Origin: Microbulbifer guangxiensis
GTDB taxonomy: Bacteria; Pseudomonadota; Gammaproteobacteria; Pseudomonadales; Cellvibrionaceae
Direction of reading: 5' to 3'
NCBI RefSeq assembly: GCF_021729075.1
Contig: NZ_JAJSAQ010000004.1
Coordinates: 124,001 to 188,000, forward strand
DNA: 64,000 nt
Positions 26,560-37,638 of this stretch are shown here, in pieces; within the stretch, counting starts at the first letter, position 1; every line of letters begins with the position of its first letter. The notes beneath the pieces were generated by a model, which saw nothing but the letters and a program-made list of their open reading frames with translations, had not been told where the DNA came from and did not search any database. The position numbers and the translations under genes were made by a program.

Positions 26560-27234
26560 ATGACTCAGGACGAACTCAAACGCGCCACCGCCCGTGCCGC
26601 CATCGACTACATCGCCCCCAGGCTCGAAGCCGGCAGCATCGTCGGGGTCGGTACCGGCTCCACCGCCAATTTCTTCATCGATATGCTGGCCGAAATCAAG
26701 GGGCGCTTCGACGGCACCGTGGCCAGCTCCGAGGCCTCGGCGGAGCGGCTCAAGGCCCACAATATCCCGGTTTACGACCTGAATGCGGTCGACGGCATCC
26801 AGGTATATGTAGACGGCGCCGATGAGGCCAATGCGGCACTGGAGCTGGTCAAGGGCGGCGGTGCCGCACTGACGCGGGAAAAAATCGTCGCCGCCTGCTC
26901 CGACGAGTTCGTCTGCATTGCGGATGAGAGCAAGTGGGTACCGGTGCTGGGCAACTTTCCGCTGCCGGTAGAGGTGATACCCATGGCCCGCTCACTGGTG
27001 GCGCGGGAAATCGTCAGGCTGGGCGGCGATCCGGTCTACCGCCAGGGTGTGACCACTGACAACGGCAACGTCATTCTTGATGTGCACAATCTGCAGATCA
27101 CCCAGCCGCAGGCGCTGGAAGAGGCTATCAACAACATCACCGGTGTGGTGACGAACGGCATCTTCGCCCGCCGTCCAGCGGATATCCTGTTGCTGGGCAC
27201 GGCGGCAGGGGTCAAGACATTCACCGCCTCCTGA
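26560..27234 (+). CDS. rpiA: Ribose-5-phosphate isomerase A
   Basis: Interconverts ribose-5-phosphate and ribulose-5-phosphate. A 224-residue protein with all RpiA motifs: [33 protein letters not shown] and the C-terminal [15 protein letters not shown]. The ATG at 26560 is preceded by AGGA and gives the family length; an upstream open extension to 26425 lacks similarity. The ilvA/rpiA divergent arrangement is common in gammaproteobacteria such as Pseudomonas. Confidence 0.95.
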   Translation: MTQDELKRATARAAIDYIAPRLEAGSIVGVGTGSTANFFIDMLAEIKGRFDGTVASSEASAERLKAHNIPVYDLNAVDGIQVYVDGADEANAALELVKGGGAALTREKIVAACSDEFVCIADESKWVPVLGNFPLPVEVIPMARSLVAREIVRLGGDPVYRQGVTTDNGNVILDVHNLQITQPQALEEAINNITGVVTNGIFARRPADILLLGTAAGVKTFTAS

Positions 27235-27307
27235 ACGCCGGGCACCGTCCGTGGCGCACGGATGAAGGGGGTCCCGGATGATCGAGATTCGCCATTAAGC
27301 GAGAGAG

Positions 27308-27940
27308 ATGCAAAAGAATAACAATCACCGCCTGGCCGCACGATGGATCCTGCTACTGCTGGCCGGCACCCTCGCCGGCTGCGCCACCAGCCCGCCAGCT
27401 AACCCGGATGACATCTGCAGTATTTTTCGCGAGAAAAAGGACTGGTACGGCGCAGCCAAGGACGCAGAGGAAAAATGGGGTTCGCCGGTGGCCACTACCA
27501 TGGCTTTCCTGCACCAGGAATCCCGCTTCGTGCACGATGCCAAACCACCACGCACGAAAATCCTGTGGATATTCCCCGGTCCCCGGCCCTCCGATGCCTA
27601 TGGGTACTCGCAGGCCCTGGGCACCACCTGGCGCGGCTACCAGCGCGCCACCTTCAATTACGGCGCCGACCGGGATGACTTCGAGGACGCCATCGATTTC
27701 GTGGCCTGGTACAACAACACCAGCGCCAGACAGTGCCGCATCAAGCCACACGACACCTACCACCTTTACCTCGCCTACCACGAGGGTCATGGAGGTTTTA
27801 ACCGGCGCAGTTTCCGCAACAAGACCTGGCTCAAGCAGGTGGCCAAAAAAGTTTCCGCGCAGTCGAACAAATATCGCCGGCAACTGGCCAGCTGTGAAAG
27901 CGGTCTCAAGCGGCGGAAAAAATTCCTCGGAATTTTCTGA
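27308..27940 (+). CDS. Lytic transglycosylase-like lipoprotein
   Basis: A 210-residue lipoprotein with lipobox LAGC at about residues 22-25. The mature part resembles SLT-type muramidases. FLHQESRF has the glutamate expected as catalytic acid, followed by SDAYGYSQALGTTW (the GLMQ-like region), a DAIDFVAWYNN segment and YHLYLAYHEGHGGF. It probably acts on peptidoglycan at the outer membrane. The C-terminus is basic and has two cysteines in the mature chain. The ribosome binding site is weak. Confidence 0.72.
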   Translation: MQKNNNHRLAARWILLLLAGTLAGCATSPPANPDDICSIFREKKDWYGAAKDAEEKWGSPVATTMAFLHQESRFVHDAKPPRTKILWIFPGPRPSDAYGYSQALGTTWRGYQRATFNYGADRDDFEDAIDFVAWYNNTSARQCRIKPHDTYHLYLAYHEGHGGFNRRSFRNKTWLKQVAKKVSAQSNKYRRQLASCESGLKRRKKFLGIF

Positions 27941-28130
27941 GTCAGGGGAACTCACCCGCAGAACTGGCACCCAATGCCCCATCAGGGTGTGAAAAACTGT
28001 CTACCCTGACGGGACGAATCCCCACTTTTGCCCGGCAAAAGTCCGGCGTTTGCAGACCTGCCGCAGCGGGCACTCTCGCCATCCCATACTTCGCCCACGT
28101 TCAGCAAATATGCTCCGAGGAGAGACGCCC

Positions 28131-28505
28131 ATGAAAACCTCCCCTATTCTGTTCTCCCTTCTGGCACTCCTGTGTGTCGCCCCCCTCGCGCAGGCTCAGG
28201 GCAACGCGCAGCCGGTCGCTCAGGCAGCAGCCAGCTACAGCAAGCCGAAGCTGGAACAGTTCGCCAATGCCTATCGTTCCATTGTGATACTCAGCCAGGA
28301 GTATGCGCCCAAGCTGAAGGCGGCCGCTGATATTCAGGAGGCTGAGGCGATCAATCAGGAAGCGCAGGGCAAGATGGTGTCCGCAATCCAGGACGCCGGC
28401 CTGTCAAAGGAGGAGTACCAGCAGATCGCCACCAGCCTGAAATCGGACCCGAACCTGGTGGAGCAGGTAAACCAGATTCTGCAGGAAAAATCCGCCCAGG
28501 ATTGA
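28131..28505 (+). CDS. DUF4168 domain exported protein
   Basis: A 124-residue protein with a clean signal peptide (LLALLCVAPLAQAQ). The helical DUF4168 domain has YSKPKLEQFANAY, and the end LVEQVNQILQ is typical. The ATG at 28131 has GAGGAGAG upstream. Function is unknown; these proteins are small periplasmic helical bundles often induced by stress. It is convergent with the winged-helix gene. Confidence 0.8.
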   Translation: MKTSPILFSLLALLCVAPLAQAQGNAQPVAQAAASYSKPKLEQFANAYRSIVILSQEYAPKLKAAADIQEAEAINQEAQGKMVSAIQDAGLSKEEYQQIATSLKSDPNLVEQVNQILQEKSAQD

Positions 28506-28510
28506 ACACC

Positions 28511-28538
28511 TGAAGCCGCGGCCCTGGTCGCGGCTTCA
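28511..28538. terminator. Perfect 10-bp hairpin after the DUF4168 gene
   Basis: TGAAGCCGCG and CGCGGCTTCA pair perfectly around an 8-base loop between convergent genes. There is no T-run. Confidence 0.5.
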
Positions 28539-28570
28539 TACCCCCTCCCGCATCGCCCTATCCCGTCGCC

Positions 28571-28933
28571 CTAGTCGAGGGTGATATCCAGCACCTGGCA
28601 GATCTCCGCCAGGTGTTCACGCACCCAATCCCGATCAAATGAGCCCCAATCGTGTAGCTCGTAGAAGCCGTCGTTGTTGCGTACACCTTCCTGAACAAAA
28701 CTCACCTGCGTGCCGTGCCCGGGTAATCCCTTGGCGATGACATCCTGCACCGTACGCCGCGGCCAGCCGGTGGCCTCCTCCAGTGCAGGGTTGTTCGGTT
28801 TCGGCAATGTCTCGATCAGGTGGGTGATGAGCATCCGGCGGCAGATGGTCGGGTTCAGCTGGCTCGACAGCAATTTATCCATGGCAGGTTGTTCCTGTTC
28901 GTTACGGCGTACTGCCTTTTGTACCACAGCCAT
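28571..28933 (-). CDS. Winged-helix DNA-binding protein
   Basis: A 120-residue protein. After a short polar N-terminus, LNPTICRRMLITHLIETLPK and the following ALEEATGWPRRTVQDVI form a helix-turn-helix. A wing-like strand pair (GTQVSFVQEG and GFYELHDWG) comes next. This matches small single-domain winged-HTH proteins of proteobacteria (HTH_43-like; the name is from memory). Two starts are possible: ATG 28933 behind GAGGTGA and ATG 28882 behind AGGAA. It is divergent from the AraC regulator. Confidence 0.7.
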   Translation of the reverse strand: MAVVQKAVRRNEQEQPAMDKLLSSQLNPTICRRMLITHLIETLPKPNNPALEEATGWPRRTVQDVIAKGLPGHGTQVSFVQEGVRNNDGFYELHDWGSFDRDWVREHLAEICQVLDITLD

Positions 28934-29044
28934 AGGGGCCGCTCACCTCGCCGGCTACAAACCTGACTTTCCCGCCTGCTTTGCGCATAATCCCCTATCC
29001 GGCTGCTTTTGTACCGGAATGACAATAACAGCGAGGGCACCGAC

Positions 29045-30079
29045 GTGGACTCCGAGAACGCTACCGCCCCGGTCAAAGAGCCGGGCATACTCGCCGCCGC
29101 CATCCGCGCCCAGCTGGCGGGGGCAACCGCCAGCGGAGTGGACAGCGACCAGCTGCTGCGGGATGCCGGTATCGATCCAGCGCTTCTTAACCAGCCCGAT
29201 GCCCGCCTGGGGCGGGAACAGGTGGCACACCTGCTGCGGCTGGAATGGGACCTGCTCTCCGATGAGTCCGGCGGCTTCCTTGCCCGCCCATGGCTGCCCG
29301 GCACCTTTGCCATGATGGGCCACGCCTGTGTCAGCTGCCCCAACCTGCGCCGGGCACTGCTGCGATCGAGCCGATTCGTTTCCATGGTCAGTGATGACCT
29401 GCAGATCAAACTGATCGAGGATGGCGAGGAAGCACGATTGCTGATCCACCACGGCAACCACAAAGCCCTGCCCAACCAGATTTTCGTTGAATCACTGGCG
29501 GTGATCTGGCTGCGCTTCTTCAGCTGGCTGATCGACCGCACCATTCTGCTGGAGCGCGTGCACCTGGCATTTCCGCCGCCGGACTACAACGAGGACTACA
29601 GTGATATGTTCCCGTGCCGGCACTACTTTTACCAGGATGAAACCTGCCTGGTGTTCAGTACCCGTTACCTGCAGATGCCACTGGTGCGCGACGAACAACA
29701 ACTGAGTGAATTCCTCGGCCGCGCACCGGAATGCCTGCTGGCCCAGTACAAGTCTGACAACAGCTATACCGGGCGCATCCGTCGCATGCTGCAGGGCCAG
29801 CACGGTATCGAGAATCTCTCCCTCGACGATGTGGCCGAGCGACTTTTCACCTCTCCACAGACCCTGCGCCGCCGCCTGAAAGATGAGGGCAACAGCTGGC
29901 AGGACATCAAGGATTCCGTGCGCCGGGATATGGCCGTGTACCAGCTGAAAAAACAGGAAACGGCGGTCGCGGAGATCGCCGAGCGACTGGGATTTTCCGA
30001 ACCCAGCGCCTTCAACCGCGCCTTCAAAAAGTGGACCGGCCTGGCCCCGGGCGCCTATCGGGAAAAATACCGCGGCTGA
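29045..30079 (+). CDS. AraC-family transcriptional regulator
   Basis: A 344-residue regulator with an N-terminal Arabinose_bd-type sensor domain and a C-terminal AraC double HTH (about the last 95 residues). The HTH has SLDDVAERLFTSPQTLRRRL, AVAEIAERLGFSEPSAFNRAF and WTGLAPGAYR. This subfamily (OruR/GbdR-unlike, fused to PF12625-type domains) often controls lipid or aromatic catabolism. The beta-oxidation genes at 31.6 kb are therefore plausible targets (inference). GTG at 29045 behind GAGGG is preferred over a TTG at 29009. Confidence 0.88.
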   Translation: MDSENATAPVKEPGILAAAIRAQLAGATASGVDSDQLLRDAGIDPALLNQPDARLGREQVAHLLRLEWDLLSDESGGFLARPWLPGTFAMMGHACVSCPNLRRALLRSSRFVSMVSDDLQIKLIEDGEEARLLIHHGNHKALPNQIFVESLAVIWLRFFSWLIDRTILLERVHLAFPPPDYNEDYSDMFPCRHYFYQDETCLVFSTRYLQMPLVRDEQQLSEFLGRAPECLLAQYKSDNSYTGRIRRMLQGQHGIENLSLDDVAERLFTSPQTLRRRLKDEGNSWQDIKDSVRRDMAVYQLKKQETAVAEIAERLGFSEPSAFNRAFKKWTGLAPGAYREKYRG

Positions 30080-30110
30080 TCATCGCGACCAGAAAGCCAG
30101 CGAATAAAAA

Positions 30111-30138
30111 AATCCCCGCTACTGCGGGGATTTTTTTT
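30111..30138. terminator. Bidirectional terminator after the AraC gene
   Basis: A perfect 9-bp stem (AATCCCCGC / GCGGGGATT) with loop TACT is flanked by an A-run and by eight T. It lies between convergent AraC and DUF937-OmpA genes. Confidence 0.9.
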
Positions 30139-30151
30139 ACCAGGAAAACAC

Positions 30152-31348
30152 TTATTCGAAAGTCACCACCCGTACGGTGATGCGGCGGTTGCGCTGTTTA
30201 CCTTCTTCAGTAGCATTGTCGGCAATCGGTTTTGCCGAGCCCATGCCGGTGGCAGTTATGCGGTTACCATCGATGCCCTTGTCGATCAGCATCTGTCGTA
30301 CCACCTCGGCACGCTGCTGTGAAAGGGCCTGGTTGCGCATCTCATCCCCCTCGCTGGACGTATGTCCCTCGATGGCGACGGTCATGCCCGTATTCTCCTG
30401 CAGGATGGCCGACAGCTCGTTGACATCGGGCACCGACTCGCTGGTGGGTTTGGCGCTGTCCTGGGCAAATTCGATTGTCAGCGGGAATTCCCGATTGGGA
30501 TCGCGGGCATCACTCTGCAGGTAGTCCCGGAAACTGCTGGCAAAGCCATCGGTGGAAGCCTGCCCCTCCATCCGGTCGTCACCGGTCATCACCTGTTCTT
30601 CCTCGAGAATCACGGTGCCGGGCTGTTCATCCTCGATCGCATCGCGCTTGGCACACATGTTCAGCGCCCACAATGCTGCCAGGGCAATCAGGATGGGCCA
30701 GAACCATTTGGCAAAGCCCGTGCGGCCTTTCTCTGCCTTCCTCACTTTCTGCGGGCGGGCCTCCAGGGGCTCCGAGTGCCCGTGGGTTTCGAGGGAGGAA
30801 CCGAGGTTGCTGAAGTCACTCACTCCCAGCTCTTTCAGCAGCCCATCGGGTATCTGGCCCTTGATATGCTCCTTCTGTCCGAAAAGGAAGGAGGCGAGGC
30901 CGCTGATATCCAGGTTTTTGCCTTTCACCACCTTGCCCAGCATCGACATCACTACCGGCCCGAGCAGCTTCATCAGGCTGCCACCGGTCTTGCCATCGAG
31001 GTTGAGGGCACTGGCCAAGATATTGACGGCGTTATTGGACTTGCCGCCAAACAGGGCATCGAGCACCCCCGCACCCTTTTCCTCGAGACTGGTGACCCGG
31101 GCCGGGTCCCTGAACACATCGGCGATGGACGAAAAGTCAAAATCCTCGCTCTCGGTGACGTGCTTGAAGATGCTGGCCATTCCCGTCTTGCTGGTGCCCT
31201 TGTTGAGCATACCTGCGAGCAGGGCCGAGCCTCCCGTCTTCACCGCTTCCTTCTGCTTGTCACCGGGCAAACCGATCGCACTTCCCAGTGCTTCGAGCCC
31301 TGCCGAGCCCAGCTGGTTCAGGGCCATTTCCAGGAAATTGTCAGCCAT
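30152..31348 (-). CDS. DUF937 - membrane segment - OmpA C-domain fusion protein
   Basis: A 398-residue protein in three parts. A Gly/Leu-rich helical DUF937/YidB-like N-terminus (about 1-180) comes first. A single membrane segment (about 214-231, WFWPILIALAALWALN) follows. A periplasmic OmpA-like peptidoglycan-binding domain (about 290-396) has IEGHTSSEGDE, NQALSQQRAEVVR and QRNRRITVRV. It should span the inner membrane and grip the wall. The ATG at 31348 has GAGG upstream; the frame stays open to 31414 without similarity. It is divergent from the thiolase gene across 261 bases in which I place no definite site. Confidence 0.85.
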   Translation of the reverse strand: MADNFLEMALNQLGSAGLEALGSAIGLPGDKQKEAVKTGGSALLAGMLNKGTSKTGMASIFKHVTESEDFDFSSIADVFRDPARVTSLEEKGAGVLDALFGGKSNNAVNILASALNLDGKTGGSLMKLLGPVVMSMLGKVVKGKNLDISGLASFLFGQKEHIKGQIPDGLLKELGVSDFSNLGSSLETHGHSEPLEARPQKVRKAEKGRTGFAKWFWPILIALAALWALNMCAKRDAIEDEQPGTVILEEEQVMTGDDRMEGQASTDGFASSFRDYLQSDARDPNREFPLTIEFAQDSAKPTSESVPDVNELSAILQENTGMTVAIEGHTSSEGDEMRNQALSQQRAEVVRQMLIDKGIDGNRITATGMGSAKPIADNATEEGKQRNRRITVRVVTFE

Positions 31349-31609
31349 GATCAAACCTCGTCGCTTAAAACCTCTAAACGTCTCCCATGAGTGTAAGGCA
31401 ACGCAGCGACACACTTAGTCCGAATCCGAATAAGTGATCCGCAAGCCGTCCTCAAAAACTCACCGGTTTTGTCACGTTGTTCCAAAAAAGACTAGCACGC
31501 CAGAAAGTGAACCTGCGTCCACGGGTCACCGGGGCTGGCGCCTTTGATCATTGCCGGGAGCGGCTGCAGGGCTATGTTAGGGACACAACCAGAATAAAGA
31601 GGCTTCGAC

Positions 31610-32818
<1,209 letters not shown>

Positions 32819-32833
32819 GCGGGGGACAACAAC

Positions 32834-34993
32834 ATGAAATCCATTCGAATCGAAAAAGACAGCGACAACATCGTCCACCTGGTGCTCGACAACCCGAACG
32901 CTTCGGCCAATGTAATGGATGGTGACTTCACAGCTTCATTGAATGAGGCAGTCAGGCAACTGCAGGGTGAGGACTATCGCGGCATTATCCTGCGCTCGGC
33001 CAAATCTACCTTTTTCGCCGGCGGCGACCTGAATGGCCTCTACGAAGCCAGGCGCGAGGATGCCGAGGAATTTTTCCGTGAATGCGAGGCACTGAAGGCT
33101 GACCTGCGCTGGCTGGAAACCCAGGGCAAACCGGTCGTAGGCGCCATCAATGGCGCCGCTCTCGGCGGCGGCTGGGAGTTGGCACTGAGCTGCCACCACC
33201 GCATCGCCCTCGACGACCGCAAGGTGAAAATCGGTCTGCCGGAAGTCACCCTGGGGCTGTTGCCCGGCGGTGGTGGCTGTGTGCGCATGCCGCGGCTGCT
33301 CGGCCTGCAGAATGCGCTGCCCTACCTGCTGGAAGGCAAGCAGGTCAGTCCACAACAGGCCCTCGACGCCGGCCTGGTGCAGCAACTAGCATCCAGCCCT
33401 GCTGAGCTGCTGGAGCACGCCCGTGCCTTTGTGCTGGCCAATAGCAGGGGGGACGAGCCAATCCTGCAGCCCTGGGACCAACCGGGCTACCGAATGCCCG
33501 GCGGCGATCCGCGCAATCCGAAAAACGCCCAGCTGCTGGCTGCGGCCCCGGCCATGCTGGTGCAGAAAACCAAAGGCTGTTTCCCGGCCCCGGAGGCGAT
33601 CCTGTGCGCGGCGGTGGAAGGAGCGCAGGTGGACTTCGAGACGGCCACCCGCATCGAATCGCGCTACTTCGTCGAACTGGCCTGCGGCCAGGTAGCGAAG
33701 AACATGATCGGCACTTTCTGGTTCGGCCTCAACGCCATCAAGGCCGGAGCCTCACTGCCGGCGTCTGTGCGCAAGATGAAGGCGGACCCGGTGAAAAAAA
33801 TCGGCGTCCTCGGTGCGGGAATGATGGGGGCCGGTATTGCCTACGCCTGCGCCAGCAAGGGTGTCGAGGCAGTCCTCAAGGACGTCTCCATGGAGGCGGC
33901 AGAGAAGGGCAAAGCCTACACACAGAAATCCCTGCAGAAGCGACTCGAGCGCGGGCGCACGGACCAGTCGCGGATGGACGCGATCCTGAGTCGCATTCAC
34001 CCCACCGATAACACCTCGGATCTGGATGGCTGTGAGCTGGTGATCGAGGCGGTCTTCGAGGATCGCCAGCTAAAGGCAAAGGTCACCGCGGAAACCGAAG
34101 CCATCCTGGCTGACAGCGCATTGTTCGCCTCCAATACATCCACCCTGCCCATCACCGGGCTGGCCCAGGCTTCAAAAAGACCAGCGCAATTTATCGGCCT
34201 GCACTTCTTCTCCCCGGCTGAGAAGATGCCGCTGGTGGAAATCATCTGCGGTGAACAGACCAGCGAGGAAACCCTCGCCCGCGCTTACGCGTTCGTGTTG
34301 CAGATCGGCAAAACCCCGATCGTAGTCAACGACAGTCGCGGGTTCTTCACTTCGCGGGTATTCGGCTGCTTCACCAATGAGGGCATCGCCATGCTCGGTG
34401 AGGGTGTGAAACCTGCCACCATCGAGAACGCTGCCGCCCGGGCGGGCTTCCCGGTGGGGCCGTTGGCGGTAAGCGACGAAGTGTCCCTGACCCTGATGAG
34501 CAAGATTCGCCAGCAGACCATCGCGGATCTCGGGTCCGAAGGCAAGAGCCCACCGTCCCACCCCGCTGACCGGATCATCGACCATATGCTGGAGCTGGGC
34601 CGCGCCGGCAAGGCGGCGGGAGGTGGCTTCTACAGCTACCCTGATGCCGGCGCCAAACACCTGTGGAAAGGCCTGGCAAAGGAATTTCCGCAGACTGAGC
34701 AGCCACCGTTCGAGGATGTGCGCGAACGACTGCTGTTCGCCATGGCGGTGGAAACCATTCGCTGCTACGAGGAAGGGGTCCTGCGCAGCGTGCGCGAGGC
34801 CAATATTGGCTCAATTTTCGGCATCGGCTTCCCCCCCTGGACCGGCGGTGCACTGCAGTATGTCAACCAGTACGGGCCGGCAACATTTGCCCAACGGGCA
34901 CGGGAACTGGCCAGGCGCTACGGCGAGCGTTTCAGCCCGCCGTCGCTGCTGCGACAGCTGGAGGAATCCGGCCAGCCACTGACCGACGAATAA
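32834..34993 (+). CDS. Bifunctional enoyl-CoA hydratase/3-hydroxyacyl-CoA dehydrogenase (FadJ-like)
   Basis: A 719-residue fusion. The N-terminal crotonase domain (about 1-200) has FFAGGDLNGL, NGAALGGGWELALSCHHRI and GLPEVTLGLLPGGGG, with both catalytic glutamates visible. From about 315 the NAD-binding domain begins IGVLGAGMMGAGIAYACASKG, shown here in two parts (IGVLGAGMMG, AGIAYACASKG). HFFSPAEKMPLVEI and NDSRGFFTSRVFG follow. The C-terminal dehydrogenase repeat ends with GFPPWTGGALQYVN. It catalyses the middle two steps of beta-oxidation, flanked by thiolase and acyl-CoA dehydrogenase genes. Confidence 0.94.
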   Translation: MKSIRIEKDSDNIVHLVLDNPNASANVMDGDFTASLNEAVRQLQGEDYRGIILRSAKSTFFAGGDLNGLYEARREDAEEFFRECEALKADLRWLETQGKPVVGAINGAALGGGWELALSCHHRIALDDRKVKIGLPEVTLGLLPGGGGCVRMPRLLGLQNALPYLLEGKQVSPQQALDAGLVQQLASSPAELLEHARAFVLANSRGDEPILQPWDQPGYRMPGGDPRNPKNAQLLAAAPAMLVQKTKGCFPAPEAILCAAVEGAQVDFETATRIESRYFVELACGQVAKNMIGTFWFGLNAIKAGASLPASVRKMKADPVKKIGVLGAGMMGAGIAYACASKGVEAVLKDVSMEAAEKGKAYTQKSLQKRLERGRTDQSRMDAILSRIHPTDNTSDLDGCELVIEAVFEDRQLKAKVTAETEAILADSALFASNTSTLPITGLAQASKRPAQFIGLHFFSPAEKMPLVEIICGEQTSEETLARAYAFVLQIGKTPIVVNDSRGFFTSRVFGCFTNEGIAMLGEGVKPATIENAAARAGFPVGPLAVSDEVSLTLMSKIRQQTIADLGSEGKSPPSHPADRIIDHMLELGRAGKAAGGGFYSYPDAGAKHLWKGLAKEFPQTEQPPFEDVRERLLFAMAVETIRCYEEGVLRSVREANIGSIFGIGFPPWTGGALQYVNQYGPATFAQRARELARRYGERFSPPSLLRQLEESGQPLTDE

Positions 34994-35052
34994 ACAGAAA
35001 GCGGATAACCCAGACGGGCCGGATTGACGGCCCCGCAACGTGGAGAACAGCG

Positions 35053-36201
35053 ATGATCCCGAGAACCGTCTTCAATGAGGAGCACGAGCAGTTCCGCGAC
35101 TCCGTACGCAAGTTCCTGGAAAAAGAGGTCGCCCCCCATCACGCCCAGTGGGAGAAGGAAGGGCAGGTGGATCGCGCCCTGTGGAACAAGGCCGGCGAAA
35201 TGGGCTTCCTGTGCCCGCAGGCACCGGAGGCCTATGGCGGACTGGAACTGGACTTCGGCTACAACGCCATTGTCGACGAGGAAATCGGCCGCACCGGTTT
35301 TACGGGTATCGGCTGGGGCCTGCACTCGGATATCGCCGTGCCTTATATCGTCAATTACGGCACTGATGAACAAAAAGACAAATACCTGCGCCGCTGTATC
35401 AGTGGCGAGATCGTCACCGCCATCGCCATGACTGAACCCGGTGCCGGTTCCGACCTGCAGGGTGTGCGCACCACCGCCGTGCGCGATGGCGGCGATTATA
35501 TCCTCAACGGCTCCAAGACCTTCATCACCAACGGCCAACACGCAGACCTGGTGATCGTGGTGGCCAAGACCGACCCGGCCGCGGGCGCCGCCGGCACCAG
35601 CCTGCTGCTGGTGGAGGCCGACAGCCCCGGCTTCAAGAAGGGCACCAACCTGGACAAGGTGGGCATGAAGGCCCAGGACACCTCCGAGCTGTTCTTCGAC
35701 GACGTACGGGTGCCCGCAGGGAACCTGCTCGGCGCCGAGGGCCAGGGATTCATCTACCTGATGCAGGAGTTGCCCCAGGAGCGTCTCAGCGTCGCCATCA
35801 GCGCCATCGCCAATGCCGAGGCGGCACTGGGCTGGACCGTGGATTATGTGAAGGAACGCAAAGCCTTCGGCCGTCCCGTCGCCAGCTTCCAGAACACCCA
35901 GTTCAAGCTGGCAGAGCTCGCCAGCGAATGCACCGCCATGCGCGTGTTCATCGACCGCTGCCTGGAGCTGCATTACGACAGGCAGCTGGACGTGGCCACC
36001 GCCGCCAAGGCAAAACTGCTGTCCACGGACTTCCAGTGTAAGTTGCTGGACGAATGCGTGCAGCTGCACGGGGGTTACGGTTACATGTGGGAATACCCCA
36101 TCGCCCGCGCCTGGGCCGACGCTCGCGTTCAGCGGATCTATGCCGGCACCAACGAGATCATGAAGCTGATCATCTCGCGGGAAATGCTGAAGGACGGCTG
36201 A
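35053..36201 (+). CDS. Acyl-CoA dehydrogenase
   Basis: A 382-residue FAD enzyme for the first step of beta-oxidation. AMTEPGAGSDLQGVRTTAV is the substrate/FAD signature. The C-terminal RIYAGTNEIMKLII lacks the catalytic Glu of the MCAD-type YEGT motif. This points to the long-chain/isovaleryl type, in which the base sits earlier, near QERLSVAISAIANAE (inference). GGAGA precedes the ATG at 35053. It lies 59 bases after the FadJ-like gene in the same operon. Confidence 0.92.
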   Translation: MIPRTVFNEEHEQFRDSVRKFLEKEVAPHHAQWEKEGQVDRALWNKAGEMGFLCPQAPEAYGGLELDFGYNAIVDEEIGRTGFTGIGWGLHSDIAVPYIVNYGTDEQKDKYLRRCISGEIVTAIAMTEPGAGSDLQGVRTTAVRDGGDYILNGSKTFITNGQHADLVIVVAKTDPAAGAAGTSLLLVEADSPGFKKGTNLDKVGMKAQDTSELFFDDVRVPAGNLLGAEGQGFIYLMQELPQERLSVAISAIANAEAALGWTVDYVKERKAFGRPVASFQNTQFKLAELASECTAMRVFIDRCLELHYDRQLDVATAAKAKLLSTDFQCKLLDECVQLHGGYGYMWEYPIARAWADARVQRIYAGTNEIMKLIISREMLKDG

Positions 36202-36233
36202 TGCCCTGCACAGCCGCTGAACTGGAATAGACC

Positions 36234-37430
36234 ATGCTGCCAGAATCCGGCCCGCTCGCGGGCCTCAGGATCCTCGATTTTTCCACCCTGCTGCCCGGCC
36301 CTTATGCCACCATGCTGCTGGCGGACATGGGCGCCGACGTGCTGCGGATCGAATCTCCCCAGCGCCCGGATATGCTGCGCGCTCTGCCACCCTATGTCGG
36401 CAGTGGTAGTGGAGCCGTGTCCGCTGCCCACGCCACCATTAACCGCAACAAGCGCTCCCTGGCCCTGAACCTGAAAGATCCGCGCGCCGGTGACCTCGTG
36501 CGGCGCCTGCTGGCCGAGTACGACATCATCGTCGAGCAGTTCCGCCCCGGGGTAATGGACAAGCTCGGACTCGGCTACGAAACACTGCGCGAAACCCGCC
36601 CCGACATCATCTATTGCTCCATCACCGGCTACGGCCAGAACGGCCCGCTGCAGCAGCGTGCCGGCCATGACATCAACTACCTGGCCCTTTCCGGTCTGGC
36701 CAGCTATTCCGGCCGCGCAGGCAGCGGCCCCAGCCTGTCCGGCACCCAGGTTGCTGACATCGCCGGTGGCTCCCACCATGCGGTGATGGGCATCCTCGCC
36801 GCGGTCTACCAGCGCCATGCCAGTGGCAAGGGCAGCCACCTCGATATCAGCATGACTGACTGTGCCTTCGCCCTGAATGCGATCAGCGGCGCCAATGCGC
36901 TGGCCGGTGGCGACCTCCCGGGGCTGGAGCACGAACTGCTGAACGGTGGCAGCTACTATGATTACTATCGCACTGCGGACGGCCGCTACCTGTCTGTCGG
37001 CAGCCTGGAACCCGAATTTGCAATGCATTTTTTTGCAGGGATTGGCAAACCCCAGTGGGCCGAGCGCCTGACGAATGATGAGCCGCCCGGCATGTTGAAA
37101 GCGGATATCGCCGCCGTCATCGCGAGTCGGCCCCTGGAGACATGGCTGCATATCTTCGCAAAGGAGGATGCCTGCATTGAGCCGGTGCTGAACTTTGCGG
37201 AGGCCGCTGAAAGCGCTCTGCTGCGGCAGCGGCAGATGCTGTGCAACACAGAGCTCACCGGTGGCGAATCCGTGCAGCAGATCAATACGCCATTCGTCTT
37301 CGATCGGCAAAAGCCCGACCATCACCGGCCCGGAGCCGGGCTGGGAGAGCATTCCCGTGAAGTGCTGGCGGAGCTGGGCCTGGAGGAGAGCGAAATCGAG
37401 GTACTGCAGGCTGCCCAGGTGATTGCCTGA
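36234..37430 (+). CDS. CaiB/BaiF-family CoA transferase or alpha-methylacyl-CoA racemase
   Basis: A 398-residue class III CoA-transferase. It starts [26 protein letters not shown], given here as [12 protein letters not shown] and [15 protein letters not shown]. It has [12 protein letters not shown] and [33 protein letters not shown] contains the region of the catalytic Asp. In a beta-oxidation operon it may racemise 2-methylacyl-CoAs or activate an acid by CoA transfer; the sequence alone does not decide. It lies 32 bases after the dehydrogenase. Confidence 0.87.
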   Translation: MLPESGPLAGLRILDFSTLLPGPYATMLLADMGADVLRIESPQRPDMLRALPPYVGSGSGAVSAAHATINRNKRSLALNLKDPRAGDLVRRLLAEYDIIVEQFRPGVMDKLGLGYETLRETRPDIIYCSITGYGQNGPLQQRAGHDINYLALSGLASYSGRAGSGPSLSGTQVADIAGGSHHAVMGILAAVYQRHASGKGSHLDISMTDCAFALNAISGANALAGGDLPGLEHELLNGGSYYDYYRTADGRYLSVGSLEPEFAMHFFAGIGKPQWAERLTNDEPPGMLKADIAAVIASRPLETWLHIFAKEDACIEPVLNFAEAAESALLRQRQMLCNTELTGGESVQQINTPFVFDRQKPDHHRPGAGLGEHSREVLAELGLEESEIEVLQAAQVIA

Positions 37431-37458
37431 CTCCCGAAACACCAACCGACACCAGCCC

Positions 37459-37638
37459 ATGGCCCACCGCAAAGTGCACCTTCCCCATAAGATCTGCCCG
37501 GTGTGCGGGCGGGAATTCAGCTGGCGCAAGAAATGGGAACGCGACTGGGCCTCGGTGATCTATTGCAGCGAACGCTGTCGCCGACAGGGACGGAAGGCCA
37601 GGCAGGAGCCGACACAGGCGGGGGAGCATGATTCATGA
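37459..37638 (+). CDS. DUF2256 zinc-ribbon protein
   Basis: A 59-residue protein with the whole DUF2256 pattern: [20 protein letters not shown] and then YCSERCRRQ. The four cysteines (CPVC and CSERC) form a probable zinc site. DUF2256 proteins occur next to, or fused to, cryptochromes and photolyases. Here the stop codon overlaps the Cry-DASH start (ATGA), so translation is coupled. No good ribosome binding site is seen before the ATG at 37459. Function unknown. Confidence 0.85.
   Translation: MAHRKVHLPHKICPVCGREFSWRKKWERDWASVIYCSERCRRQGRKARQEPTQAGEHDS

Noticed and set aside
36138..37529. 463-codon reverse open frame over the CoA-transferase gene
   Set aside because: The + strand gene has unmistakable CaiB/BaiF motifs; the reverse frame has none.
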